From Actinopolyspora halophila DSM 43834 (GTDB lineage: Bacteria > Actinomycetota > Actinomycetes > Mycobacteriales > Pseudonocardiaceae): DNA of 64,000 nucleotides. Under the pieces are notes generated by a model. That model made no database searches. It saw nothing but the letters and a program-made list of their open reading frames with translations, and was not told where the DNA came from. The DNA lies in NCBI RefSeq assembly GCF_000371785.1, contig NZ_AQUI01000002.1, positions 2,211,276 to 2,275,275 on the forward strand, in the 5' to 3' direction. Shown one piece after another: positions 57,529 through 64,000 of the stretch (its first letter is position 1; every line of letters starts with the position of its first letter). Position numbers and translations under genes: made by a program.

Positions 57529-57813
57529 ATGCTCACCATCAGTGAGAACGCGGCCGAGGTCATCAAGTTGATCTTGACCGGCGGAGAGTCCCCGGAGGGG
57601 GCCGGTCTGCGTATCAGCTCGCCTAACGGGCAGGCCGCGGCCGAAAGCCTGGAGGCGGCGGTCGCGACCGCTCCCGAGGACGACGACGAGGTTGTCGAGC
57701 AGGCCGGTGTGCGCGTCTTCCTGGACACGCAGGCCTCCACCGTGCTCGGGGACAAGACGCTGGACGCCGAGCGGGACGACAACGGAGAGTTGGGTCTGAC
57801 GGTCAGCGGCTGA
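57529..57813 (+). CDS. HesB/IscA-like protein lacking cysteines
   Basis: A 94-residue protein of the HesB-like fold: MLTISENAAEVIKLIL, GAGLRISSPNG and VFLDTQASTVLGDKTLDAE follow the family pattern. It contains no cysteine at all, so it cannot coordinate a Fe-S cluster like true A-type carriers. Such actinobacterial homologues are often annotated as Fe-S assembly or adhesin proteins without evidence. ATG 57529 is favoured (GAGAGGGG 10 nt upstream) over an in-frame GTG at 57499. A TAATAC box at 57479-57484 could be its own -10 element. Confidence 0.75.
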   Translation: MLTISENAAEVIKLILTGGESPEGAGLRISSPNGQAAAESLEAAVATAPEDDDEVVEQAGVRVFLDTQASTVLGDKTLDAERDDNGELGLTVSG

Positions 57814-57833
57814 CCCGTACGCAGTATCGGGGT

Positions 57834-57859
57834 GGGGTGGTCACCTTCGTGACCACCCC
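57834..57859. terminator. Bidirectional terminator hairpin
   Basis: GGGGTGGTCAC (57834-57844), CTTC loop, and the exact complement (57849-57859), between the stops of two convergent genes at 57813 and 57862. Confidence 0.7.
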
Positions 57860-57861
57860 GC

Positions 57862-58737
57862 TCAGTACTTCAGCAGCTCGGAACAGACACCGATCAGACG
57901 TTCCCGGAGCAGGGAAGCCCGTTCGCCGAACGCGCGTTGCTGACGGACGTACTCGGCACGTCCGTGCGCCGTTTCGATCTCGATCGGCGAATACCCCAGC
58001 TCGCTCAGGTCGTAGGGGCTGGCGCGCATGTCCATTTCACGAATGTCGGCGGCGAGCTCGAAGCAGTCGCCCATCAGTTCGGAGGAGACGAACGGGTCCA
58101 GCTTGTAGCACCACTTGAACACGTCCATGTTGTTGTGCAGGCAGCCCGGTTGCTCCATCCGGACCCGGTCCTGCTGCGTCGGCTGCAGCGAGTTGAGCGG
58201 GCGTGCCGCGGTACTGAAGAAGCGGAACGCGTCGTAGTGACTGCAGCGGATCCGCATGGACTCGACGACCTCGTCGGTCCCGTCTCGCCCGAGACGCAGC
58301 GGCCAGGAGGAATGACGCAGTTCGTCCTGGGAGATCCGGTAGACCATCGCCCACTCGTGGAGCCCGAAGCAGCCGAGCTGTGCGGGCCGTGACTCGGTCG
58401 ATCCGAGCAGCCGGTGGATGAACTCCACGGTCTCGCGTCGTCGCGGGGTGAGCTCCGCGGGATCGACCGCGACCCCCTGGGCGGTCTCGACGTATCCCCG
58501 GCGCTCGAGAAAGTCCCGTCCTCCCTCCAGAGCCACCCCGAAACCGGGTTGCCAGCGTTCCAGCCGGGAGGGGCGCTGGGTGTAGTACGTGAAGAGGAAG
58601 TCCATCACCGGGTGTTTCTCACCGCGCTCGCGGCGCCCGCGGTGTGGTTCCGTCCAGTGCAGCATGCGGTTCCGGTGCTGCTCGGCGCGCTCCCGCCACT
58701 GGGCTCTCGTCAGGACCTGCTCGACCACGTCCACCAC
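57862..58737 (-). CDS. Conserved actinobacterial protein (often labelled 3-methyladenine DNA glycosylase)
   Basis: A 291-residue cytoplasmic protein. It begins near VVDVVEQVLTRAQWRERAEQ and has HPVMDFLFTYYTQRPSRLER, FGLHEWAMVYRISQDELRHS, RCSHYDAFRFFSTAARPLN, CLHNNMDVFKWCYKLDPFVS and RASPYDLSELGYSPIEIET. Proteins of this kind are commonly called 3-methyladenine DNA glycosylase in databases, but no HhH or other glycosylase motif is visible, so I would leave the function open. The His/Cys-rich segments could bind a metal. The start is uncertain: GTG 58737 or 58734. Confidence 0.75.
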   Translation of the reverse strand: MVDVVEQVLTRAQWRERAEQHRNRMLHWTEPHRGRRERGEKHPVMDFLFTYYTQRPSRLERWQPGFGVALEGGRDFLERRGYVETAQGVAVDPAELTPRRRETVEFIHRLLGSTESRPAQLGCFGLHEWAMVYRISQDELRHSSWPLRLGRDGTDEVVESMRIRCSHYDAFRFFSTAARPLNSLQPTQQDRVRMEQPGCLHNNMDVFKWCYKLDPFVSSELMGDCFELAADIREMDMRASPYDLSELGYSPIEIETAHGRAEYVRQQRAFGERASLLRERLIGVCSELLKY

Positions 58738-58880
58738 GGTAGTCCAGCGCGTCTCACCCGATCCGGGAGGATCCCCACGGGCGGACGACGTCGGTTCCCG
58801 GGGCACCGCGGGAAACCCCGGTTCCTCGGACGACCGGTGCCCGTACCGGCGAACGGGCGAGCACCGGTCGTTCCGCGGAG

Positions 58881-59921
58881 TCACGTCACGTGCGTGGCGT
58901 CCCGAACGGTGCCGACGTACTCCTCGACGAGGTCCTCCAGCGCGACCACCCCCAGCGGTTTGCCGCCGTCGTCGATGGCGGTCGCGAGGTGACTACCGGT
59001 GCGGCGCAGCGTCGTCAGCGCATCGTCGAGGCGAGCCCGGCTCCGGACGTTCGGAAGCGCACGCACCCGTGAGGGCGCGACCGGCGTACGTGACGAACTG
59101 CCCGCCTGGTCCAGCACGTCCTTGACGTGCAGGTACCCGATCAGCCTGCCGCCGTCGGCGCGGACGGGGAACCGGGAGAACCCGGTGGACGAGACCGCGT
59201 GCTCCACGTCGGCCAGCGTCGGATCACCCGGTAGCGTGGTGAGCTCGTGGAGCGGAACCAGCACGTCACCGACGGTGCTTTCCGTCGAGGAGAGCGTCTT
59301 GGCCAGTCTGCGGTGCTCGGACTGGTCCAGCAGGCCCTCCTTGCGTGACTCCACGAGCAGTTCGGCCAGTTCCGAGGAGGTGTAGGCGGTTTCCAGGTCC
59401 TCCTTGGGCTGGACCCGCAGCATCCGCAGCACCGCGTTGGCCAGCATGTTGAACAGCGCGATGAGCGGACGGGCGATCTTGACGAACCCCACCAGCGCGG
59501 GGACCAGCCACAGCGCCAACCTCTCCGGCTCCGCGATCGCGAAGTTCTTCGGAACCATCTCGCCGATCAGCACGTGCAGCACGATCACCACGGCGAGCGC
59601 GATCGCGAAAGCCACCGCGTGCAGCAGTACGGACGGTACGGGCACGGGGCCGAGCAGCCGTTCCAGCTGGTGGGCGACAGCGGGCTCCCCGAGGCGTCCC
59701 AGTCCCAGCGAGCACAGGGTGATTCCCAGCTGGGAGCTGGTCAGCATCAGCGAGCCCTCCTGGCTGGCCCTGATGACGGTCCTGGCCCGGTGCACCCCTT
59801 GTTCGCGCAGTGCTTCGAGGCGGTCGCGGCGGGAGGACAGCAGCGAGAACTCGGCGCCGACGAACAGCGCGTTCAGCAGCAGGAGAAGGACCGTCAGTCC
59901 GATGGCTGTGCCGTCGTTCAT
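58881..59921 (-). CDS. CNNM/CorC-type membrane protein (DUF21 plus CBS pair)
   Basis: A 346-residue membrane protein. The DUF21 domain has four hydrophobic segments, beginning with AIGLTVLLLLLNALFVGAEFSLLSSRR (in two parts), then TSSQLGITLCSLGLG and VLIGEMVPKNFAIAEPERLAL. A tandem CBS module follows (VGDVLVPLHELTTLPGDPT, FSRFPVRADGGRLIGYLHVKDV, GVVALEDLVEEYVG). There is no C-terminal CorC/HlyC domain, unlike its upstream partner. The ATG overlaps the partner's stop (ATGA). The family includes Mg2+/Co2+ exporters; hemolysin is a legacy name. Confidence 0.88.
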   Translation of the reverse strand: MNDGTAIGLTVLLLLLNALFVGAEFSLLSSRRDRLEALREQGVHRARTVIRASQEGSLMLTSSQLGITLCSLGLGRLGEPAVAHQLERLLGPVPVPSVLLHAVAFAIALAVVIVLHVLIGEMVPKNFAIAEPERLALWLVPALVGFVKIARPLIALFNMLANAVLRMLRVQPKEDLETAYTSSELAELLVESRKEGLLDQSEHRRLAKTLSSTESTVGDVLVPLHELTTLPGDPTLADVEHAVSSTGFSRFPVRADGGRLIGYLHVKDVLDQAGSSSRTPVAPSRVRALPNVRSRARLDDALTTLRRTGSHLATAIDDGGKPLGVVALEDLVEEYVGTVRDATHVT

Positions 59922-61285
59922 CGGGACACCTCCTGCTCGCGGTGGGCCCACTCGGGTAACTCGCGGGCGTCGAGCTCAGCGGGCAGGTGCTGCAGTCGCA
60001 GTTCCGCGATCCGGTTCCGGTCCATGGCGGTGACTGTCAACATCCAGTCACCCTCCTGGATCCCGTCACCGGGAGTGGGAATCCGTCCCAGCCTGGACAG
60101 CACCAACCCGGCGACCGTTTCGTAGTCGCCTTCCGCCATGGCGAAGCCGGTGGCCTCCTCCAACTCGTCGGCGCGCAACAGGCCCGAGATGGTCCAGCTG
60201 GACCCACCGGTGCGGCGGACCGCGGCCGCTTCGCGCCGGTCGTGCTCGTCCCGGACGTCGCCGATGATCTCCTCGACGACGTCCTCGAGGCTGACGATGC
60301 CCGCGGTACCTCCGTACTCGTCCACGACCAGGGCCATCTGCAGCCCGGAACCGCGCAGTCGTTCGAGCAGTGCGTCCCCCTCGAGGGACTCCGGCACCGT
60401 GGGGACCGGCTTGGTCAGCGGTCCGACCGTGGTGTCGGCTCGTGCCTCCAGCGGGACCCCGAACGCCTGCTTCACGTGCACCACACCGTTCACGTTGTCC
60501 AGGTCCCCGCTGTGCACGGGGAAACGGGAGAACCCGGTACGGCGGGCGGTGTCGATCAGTTCGAGGACGTCGTCCGTGGCGTCGAGCGACTCGACGCGGA
60601 CCCGTGGAGTCATCAGTTCCTGCGCCGTGCGCTCCCCGAACCGCAGTGAGCGGTCCATCAGGGCGGCCGTGGCCTCGTCGAGAGTCCCGTGCTCGGCACT
60701 GGAACGCACGATCGAACCGAGCTCGTCGGGGGAACGGGCCGAGCGCAGCTCCTCCTGGGGCTCGACCCCCATCCTGCGCAGGAACCAGTTCGCACTGTTG
60801 TTCATCCCGTTGATCAGCGGGCTGAACAACCGGGAGAACAGGGAGTGGTAGCCCGAAACCGCTCGTGCGGTCGGCAGGGGACGTGCGATGGCGAGGTTCT
60901 TGGGAACCATCTCGCCGAAGACCATCGACAGGGTGGTGGCCAGGAAGATGGCCAGTACCAGGGCGACCGGAACGGCCACTCCCATCGGAGCCCCGAGGGT
61001 GCTGATCAACGGCCGGAGCAGGTCACCGATAAGCGGCTCGGCCACGTACCCGGTAACCAGCGTGGTCAGCGTGATCGCCACCTGCGCACCGGACAGCTGG
61101 AAGGACAGGGTGCTGTGCGCGCGACGCACCGTCCTGGACCGCCGGTCACCGACCTCGGTGACGTGGGTGTCGATCGTGCTTCGCTCGAGGGTGGTGAGGG
61201 AGAACTCGGCCGCGACGGCCAGCGCGGTGCCGAAGGTCAGCACCCCGACGAACAGCAGTCCGGCCACAGCGATAAGAACGTCCAT
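59918..61285 (-). CDS. CNNM/CorC-type membrane protein (DUF21, CBS pair, CorC/HlyC domain)
   Basis: A 455-residue protein with DUF21 (ALAVAAEFSLTTLERSTID, LSGAQVAITLTTLVTGYVAE, VFGEMVPKNLAIARPLPT), a CBS pair (LMTPRVRVESLDATDDVLEL; GFSRFPVHSGDLDNVNGVVH; VVDEYGGTAGIVSLEDVVEE) and a C-terminal CorC/HlyC transporter-associated domain (WTISGLLRADELEEATGF, YETVAGLVLSRLGRIP). It forms a coupled pair with the shorter protein downstream, so a hetero-oligomeric divalent-cation exporter is plausible. ATG 61285 is chosen at the first membrane segment. Confidence 0.9.
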   Translation of the reverse strand: MDVLIAVAGLLFVGVLTFGTALAVAAEFSLTTLERSTIDTHVTEVGDRRSRTVRRAHSTLSFQLSGAQVAITLTTLVTGYVAEPLIGDLLRPLISTLGAPMGVAVPVALVLAIFLATTLSMVFGEMVPKNLAIARPLPTARAVSGYHSLFSRLFSPLINGMNNSANWFLRRMGVEPQEELRSARSPDELGSIVRSSAEHGTLDEATAALMDRSLRFGERTAQELMTPRVRVESLDATDDVLELIDTARRTGFSRFPVHSGDLDNVNGVVHVKQAFGVPLEARADTTVGPLTKPVPTVPESLEGDALLERLRGSGLQMALVVDEYGGTAGIVSLEDVVEEIIGDVRDEHDRREAAAVRRTGGSSWTISGLLRADELEEATGFAMAEGDYETVAGLVLSRLGRIPTPGDGIQEGDWMLTVTAMDRNRIAELRLQHLPAELDARELPEWAHREQEVSR

Positions 61286-61658
61286 CAGCGCCCGCCTCGC
61301 TCTCGGCGGGCCCGGCACCGTGGCCGGTGATCGTCAACAGAGGCGCCGGGTCTTCGACCCGGCCCGGTACTGTCGTCGGTCGAGTGTGCCTCGGGCACTG
61401 ACGCTGTCCCTCCTTTGCGTCACTTCACGCGGCCGCGCACGGCCCAACGGGTGTCGCCCTCGACCGTGCGAGCTCGGTGGTCGTGTGTTCGGTGTCGATA
61501 TTCTAGCGCGTCTCGTGGCGGTGCGGCCCGGATTGTGGCGAGGATATCTACGTGGGCCGCGCGGTGGCCGCCGATCGAGGACGTCCGCGGCCTGTTCGAG
61601 GCGAGATCACCCGCGCCGACGACCGGCCCGACCGAGCGAGCCGTTCGGCCGAGAGCCC
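61286..61658. other. Gap between the CNNM pair and the MDMPI-like gene
   Basis: About 370 bp. Genes on both sides are on the minus strand, so a promoter for the CNNM pair and the end of the MDMPI-like transcript should lie here. No hairpin, ORF with coding character or clear promoter was recognised. Confidence 0.4.
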
Positions 61659-62219
61659 TCAGGGCTGTCTGCCGAGCATGGCCAGTAGCTTGCTCTGCGG
61701 ATCCGCCGAATCGGAAACCGGTTTGGGCGGCGCGAATATTCCCGCCCCCTGGATCGCGTCCATCTGGGGCTCGAACACGGCGTGGACGGTCTCCACCAGT
61801 TCGGGATCCAGCGTCGCGTCGGCCTGGATCCCGCTGGCCAGGTCCCACGCGTGCACGGCCAGGTCCATGGTCATCTGCCAGCCGTACTCCTCGGTCGGGA
61901 TGGTGCCTCCGGTCACGTGTACACGGCCGTCGAGCGAAACGTTGTCCCAGGCGGAGCGCGCGCTCCCGCTCGCCTCGTTCCAGGCCGTTCCGGGGGACTC
62001 GCCGATCTGGTCGCCGTCGAAACGGTCGCCGACCTCGGCCAGGGTGTGCCCCTCCAACAGCCAGGGCGCCCACAGCTGTTCGCCGATCAGGTGATTGAGC
62101 AGGTCGCGCACGTTCCACTCGCTGCACGGGGTGGGGTTGTCCAGCTGGTCGACGTCGGTGCGTTGAACGCGCTGGTCGAATTCGCGCATGGCGAGCCGGT
62201 GTGCCGGCAACAGTTCCAT
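61659..62219 (-). CDS. MDMPI/DinB-superfamily protein (TIGR03086-like)
   Basis: A 186-residue protein of the mycothiol-dependent maleylpyruvate isomerase N-terminal/DinB superfamily: CSEWNVRDLLNHLIGEQLW (metal-binding helix, His about residue 48), EYGWQMTMDLAVHAWDLASG (second ligand His about 130). The pattern of three helix-borne ligands is typical of TIGR03086 family proteins in mycothiol-producing actinobacteria. ATG 62219 has GGAGG 4 nt upstream. The substrate is unknown; an S-transfer or detoxification role is a family-level guess. Confidence 0.82.
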   Translation of the reverse strand: MELLPAHRLAMREFDQRVQRTDVDQLDNPTPCSEWNVRDLLNHLIGEQLWAPWLLEGHTLAEVGDRFDGDQIGESPGTAWNEASGSARSAWDNVSLDGRVHVTGGTIPTEEYGWQMTMDLAVHAWDLASGIQADATLDPELVETVHAVFEPQMDAIQGAGIFAPPKPVSDSADPQSKLLAMLGRQP

Positions 62220-62496
62220 CGTTCCTCCACGGCGACGTGTCCTCGGCGGAGTGGAAGCTCTCGCGGAGAGGATAGCCGATTCGGCGGGCGGAGGCGTGTT
62301 CTCGGACACACTGGGTGTTCGACTGTGCTACAAGCACAGTGAAGAACAGCTCGACACTACTGTGCGAAACATTTGTTACGCGAGAGGTCATACGTACGAG
62401 GGACCTAGTGCTCGTTTCCAGTGACGGAGCGCGTATCCTCCCGCAAGTTGTTAGGTGGCTACAGCCGCCGCGCCATGCGTACGAGAGGACGTGATC
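62220..62496. other. Divergent intergenic region before the POT transporter
   Basis: About 280 bp between minus- and plus-strand genes. It is AT-richer at 62290-62410, where promoters would be expected. Nothing firmly identifiable. Confidence 0.35.
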
Positions 62497-63975
62497 GTGA
62501 ACACCTCCACGGTTACGAACGAGCCACGCGGGAGAGGTTTCTTCGGCCAACCTCCCGGGCTGTCCACGCTGTTCTTCACCGAGATGTGGGAGCGCTTCTC
62601 CTACTACGGGATGCGCGCCATCCTGGCGCTGTATCTCTACACCGCGGTCGCCGACGGCGGCCTGGGGCTGGACAAGAACAACATCGCGGTGCCGCTGGTC
62701 CTGGCTTATGGCTCCTCGGTGTACCTGACCGGTGTCGCAGGTGGCTGGCTGGCCGATCGCGTGCTCGGGTCGCAACGCGCCATCTTCTACGGCGGTGTGC
62801 TGATCATGTTCGGGCACATCGCCATGGCCTTCCCCGGGGGGCTCACCGCGCTGGGGGTGGGGCTCGGCCTCATCACGATCGGTACCGGCCTGTTGAAGCC
62901 GAACGTGTCCAACGTGGTGGGCGGCCTCTACGACAAGGAGGACACGCGGCGCGACGCCGGCTTCTCGATCTTCTACACGGGTATCAACCTCGGTGCCTTC
63001 ATCAGCCAGATCCTGACTCCGGCCCTGCAGACCGGCATCGGTTTCCACTGGGGCTTCGGTGCGGCCGCCGTCGGGATGGCCCTCGGCCTGGTCCAGTACG
63101 TTCTCGGACGTGGTCGTCTCGGCGAGACGGGGCGCCAACCGGTCAACCCGCTGCCCGCCGACCGCAGGAACACGGTCCTGACGAGGGTCGCGCTCATCGC
63201 CGTGCTGATCGTGGTCGCGCTCGGGGGTGCCGTCTTCCTGTGGGGGATCCCCGGGCTGATCAACAGCATCACCGGGATCTCGATGGTGCTGCCGGTCGCG
63301 TACTTCGTGGTGATGTTCCGGAGCAGCCAGATCACCAAGATGGAGCGGGACCGCCTGCTCGCCTACATCCCGCTCTTCCTGGCCACGGCGGTCTTCTTCC
63401 TGCTGTTCGAGCAGCAGGCCGCGACGCTGGTGGTGGTCACCGACTTCCAGACCGACACCAACGTGTTCGGCCACGAGTTCCCGGTCGGTTGGTTCCAGTC
63501 GATCAATCCGCTGGCCATCATCATCCTGGCCCCGCTGTTCGCCGTGATGTGGACCAAGCTGGGGACCCGTCAACCGAGCACCCCGGGCAAGTTCGTGGGG
63601 GGACTGGTCTTCGTGGGGGTCGCCTTCCTGTGGGTGGTGTTCTCCAGCCTGTTCACCAACGAGGAGGGCCTGCTCAACCCGTTCATGATCGGGTTCGTGT
63701 TCGTGCTGCTGACCATCGGCGAGCTCATGCTCTCCCCGGTGGGGCTCTCGGCGACCACGAAGTTGGCTCCGCAGGCGTTCTCCTCGCAGACGATGGGGCT
63801 GTACTTCCTGGCACCGGCCCTGGGGCAGGGCGTGGCCGCGCAGGTCACGAAGCTGTACTCCGATGACCACCAGAATCTGTACTTCGGTGGTGTCGGGCTC
63901 ATCACCGTCTTCCTGGGAATCGTGCTGGCTCTGCTGGTGCCGGTGATCAAGAAGTACATGCGCGGAGTGCTGTAG
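62497..63975 (+). CDS. POT/PTR2-family proton-dependent oligopeptide transporter
   Basis: A 492-residue transporter with about 14 hydrophobic segments. The POT signature is right at the start: LFFTEMWERFSYYGMRAILA (about residues 23-42, including the proton-coupling ExxER-like motif), followed by YGSSVYLTGVAGGWLADRVLG and the PTR2 motif GTGLLKPNVSNVVGGLYDKE (about 145-165). C-terminal SPVGLSATTKLAPQAFSSQ is also typical. GTG 62497 is favoured (GAGAGG 8 nt upstream); another GTG lies 6 bp earlier. It imports di- and tripeptides with protons. It ends 25 bp before the window edge. Confidence 0.92.
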   Translation: MNTSTVTNEPRGRGFFGQPPGLSTLFFTEMWERFSYYGMRAILALYLYTAVADGGLGLDKNNIAVPLVLAYGSSVYLTGVAGGWLADRVLGSQRAIFYGGVLIMFGHIAMAFPGGLTALGVGLGLITIGTGLLKPNVSNVVGGLYDKEDTRRDAGFSIFYTGINLGAFISQILTPALQTGIGFHWGFGAAAVGMALGLVQYVLGRGRLGETGRQPVNPLPADRRNTVLTRVALIAVLIVVALGGAVFLWGIPGLINSITGISMVLPVAYFVVMFRSSQITKMERDRLLAYIPLFLATAVFFLLFEQQAATLVVVTDFQTDTNVFGHEFPVGWFQSINPLAIIILAPLFAVMWTKLGTRQPSTPGKFVGGLVFVGVAFLWVVFSSLFTNEEGLLNPFMIGFVFVLLTIGELMLSPVGLSATTKLAPQAFSSQTMGLYFLAPALGQGVAAQVTKLYSDDHQNLYFGGVGLITVFLGIVLALLVPVIKKYMRGVL

Positions 63976-64000
63976 TCCGATCATCGTGCAGCGGACCGAG

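Noticed and set aside
57862-58737. Annotation as 3-methyladenine DNA glycosylase
   Set aside because: The name is commonly used for such actinobacterial proteins, but neither the HhH-GPD nor the Tag-type zinc motif is visible.

Overview
This is a high-GC actinobacterial chromosome segment, most likely from a halophilic member of the Actinopolyspora group (Pseudonocardiales side of the Actinomycetes). Three things point there. Codons end almost always in G or C, and GTG/TTG starts are common. The segment garA - DUF151 gene - merR - glycine riboswitch - gcvP is the conserved mycobacterial/pseudonocardial neighbourhood. At 14.5 kb there is one gene fusing glycine/sarcosine N-methyltransferase to dimethylglycine N-methyltransferase, an architecture known from Actinopolyspora halophila. 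No tRNA, rRNA, CRISPR array, prophage or insertion sequence was recognised.

Layout. (1) 0.2-10.8 kb, plus strand: an extracellular polysaccharide locus with a flavin monooxygenase-like protein, a polyprenyl-phosphate sugar-1-phosphate transferase, two GT4 glycosyltransferases, an SDR epimerase, a membrane-anchored GH18-like hydrolase, a processive GT2 synthase and two LuxR-type response regulators without a sensor kinase. (2) 10.8-13.7 kb: an epoxide-hydrolase-like alpha/beta hydrolase and an acyl-CoA synthetase. (3) 13.7-24.8 kb: a de novo glycine betaine locus, the GSMT-SDMT fusion followed by metK, adenosine kinase, cobalamin-dependent metH, ahcY and metF, which together make and regenerate S-adenosylmethionine. 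Perfect hairpins punctuate it and a strong terminator closes it. (4) 25-35.3 kb: a Tat-exported PhoX-like protein; then on the minus strand a fused 2-oxoacid dehydrogenase E1, a LysR regulator, an aldehyde dehydrogenase, an amidohydrolase and a YezG-like protein; then an SDR on the plus strand. (5) 35.4-42 kb: a carnitine-to-glycine-betaine catabolic block (carnitine dehydrogenase, BKACE-type thiolase, betainyl-CoA thioesterase, crotonase) with a double-HTH TetR regulator and a divergent BCCT transporter. (6) 42-50 kb: an MFS exporter, a large catalase, a secreted GH20 hexosaminidase and a sodium symporter that closely resembles animal high-affinity choline transporters. (7) 50.6-57.9 kb: a CDP-alcohol phosphatidyltransferase, garA, a DUF151 protein, a MerR regulator, a tandem glycine riboswitch, gcvP and a cysteine-less HesB-like protein. 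(8) 57.9-64 kb: a conserved actinobacterial protein, two CNNM/CorC-type membrane proteins, an MDMPI-like protein and a POT peptide transporter.

How it works together: the strongest theme is compatible-solute metabolism. Glycine betaine can be made from glycine (three SAM-dependent methylations, with SAH removed by AhcY and adenosine kinase and methionine remade by MetH/MetF), made from carnitine, or imported (BCCT), and its precursor choline can be imported (CHT-like symporter). The glycine riboswitch on gcvP controls the competing use of glycine. The gene-free stretches upstream of the betaine fusion gene and of the choline-type symporter, each more than 800 bp, carry the same 18-bp palindrome-containing sequence, which may indicate shared control.
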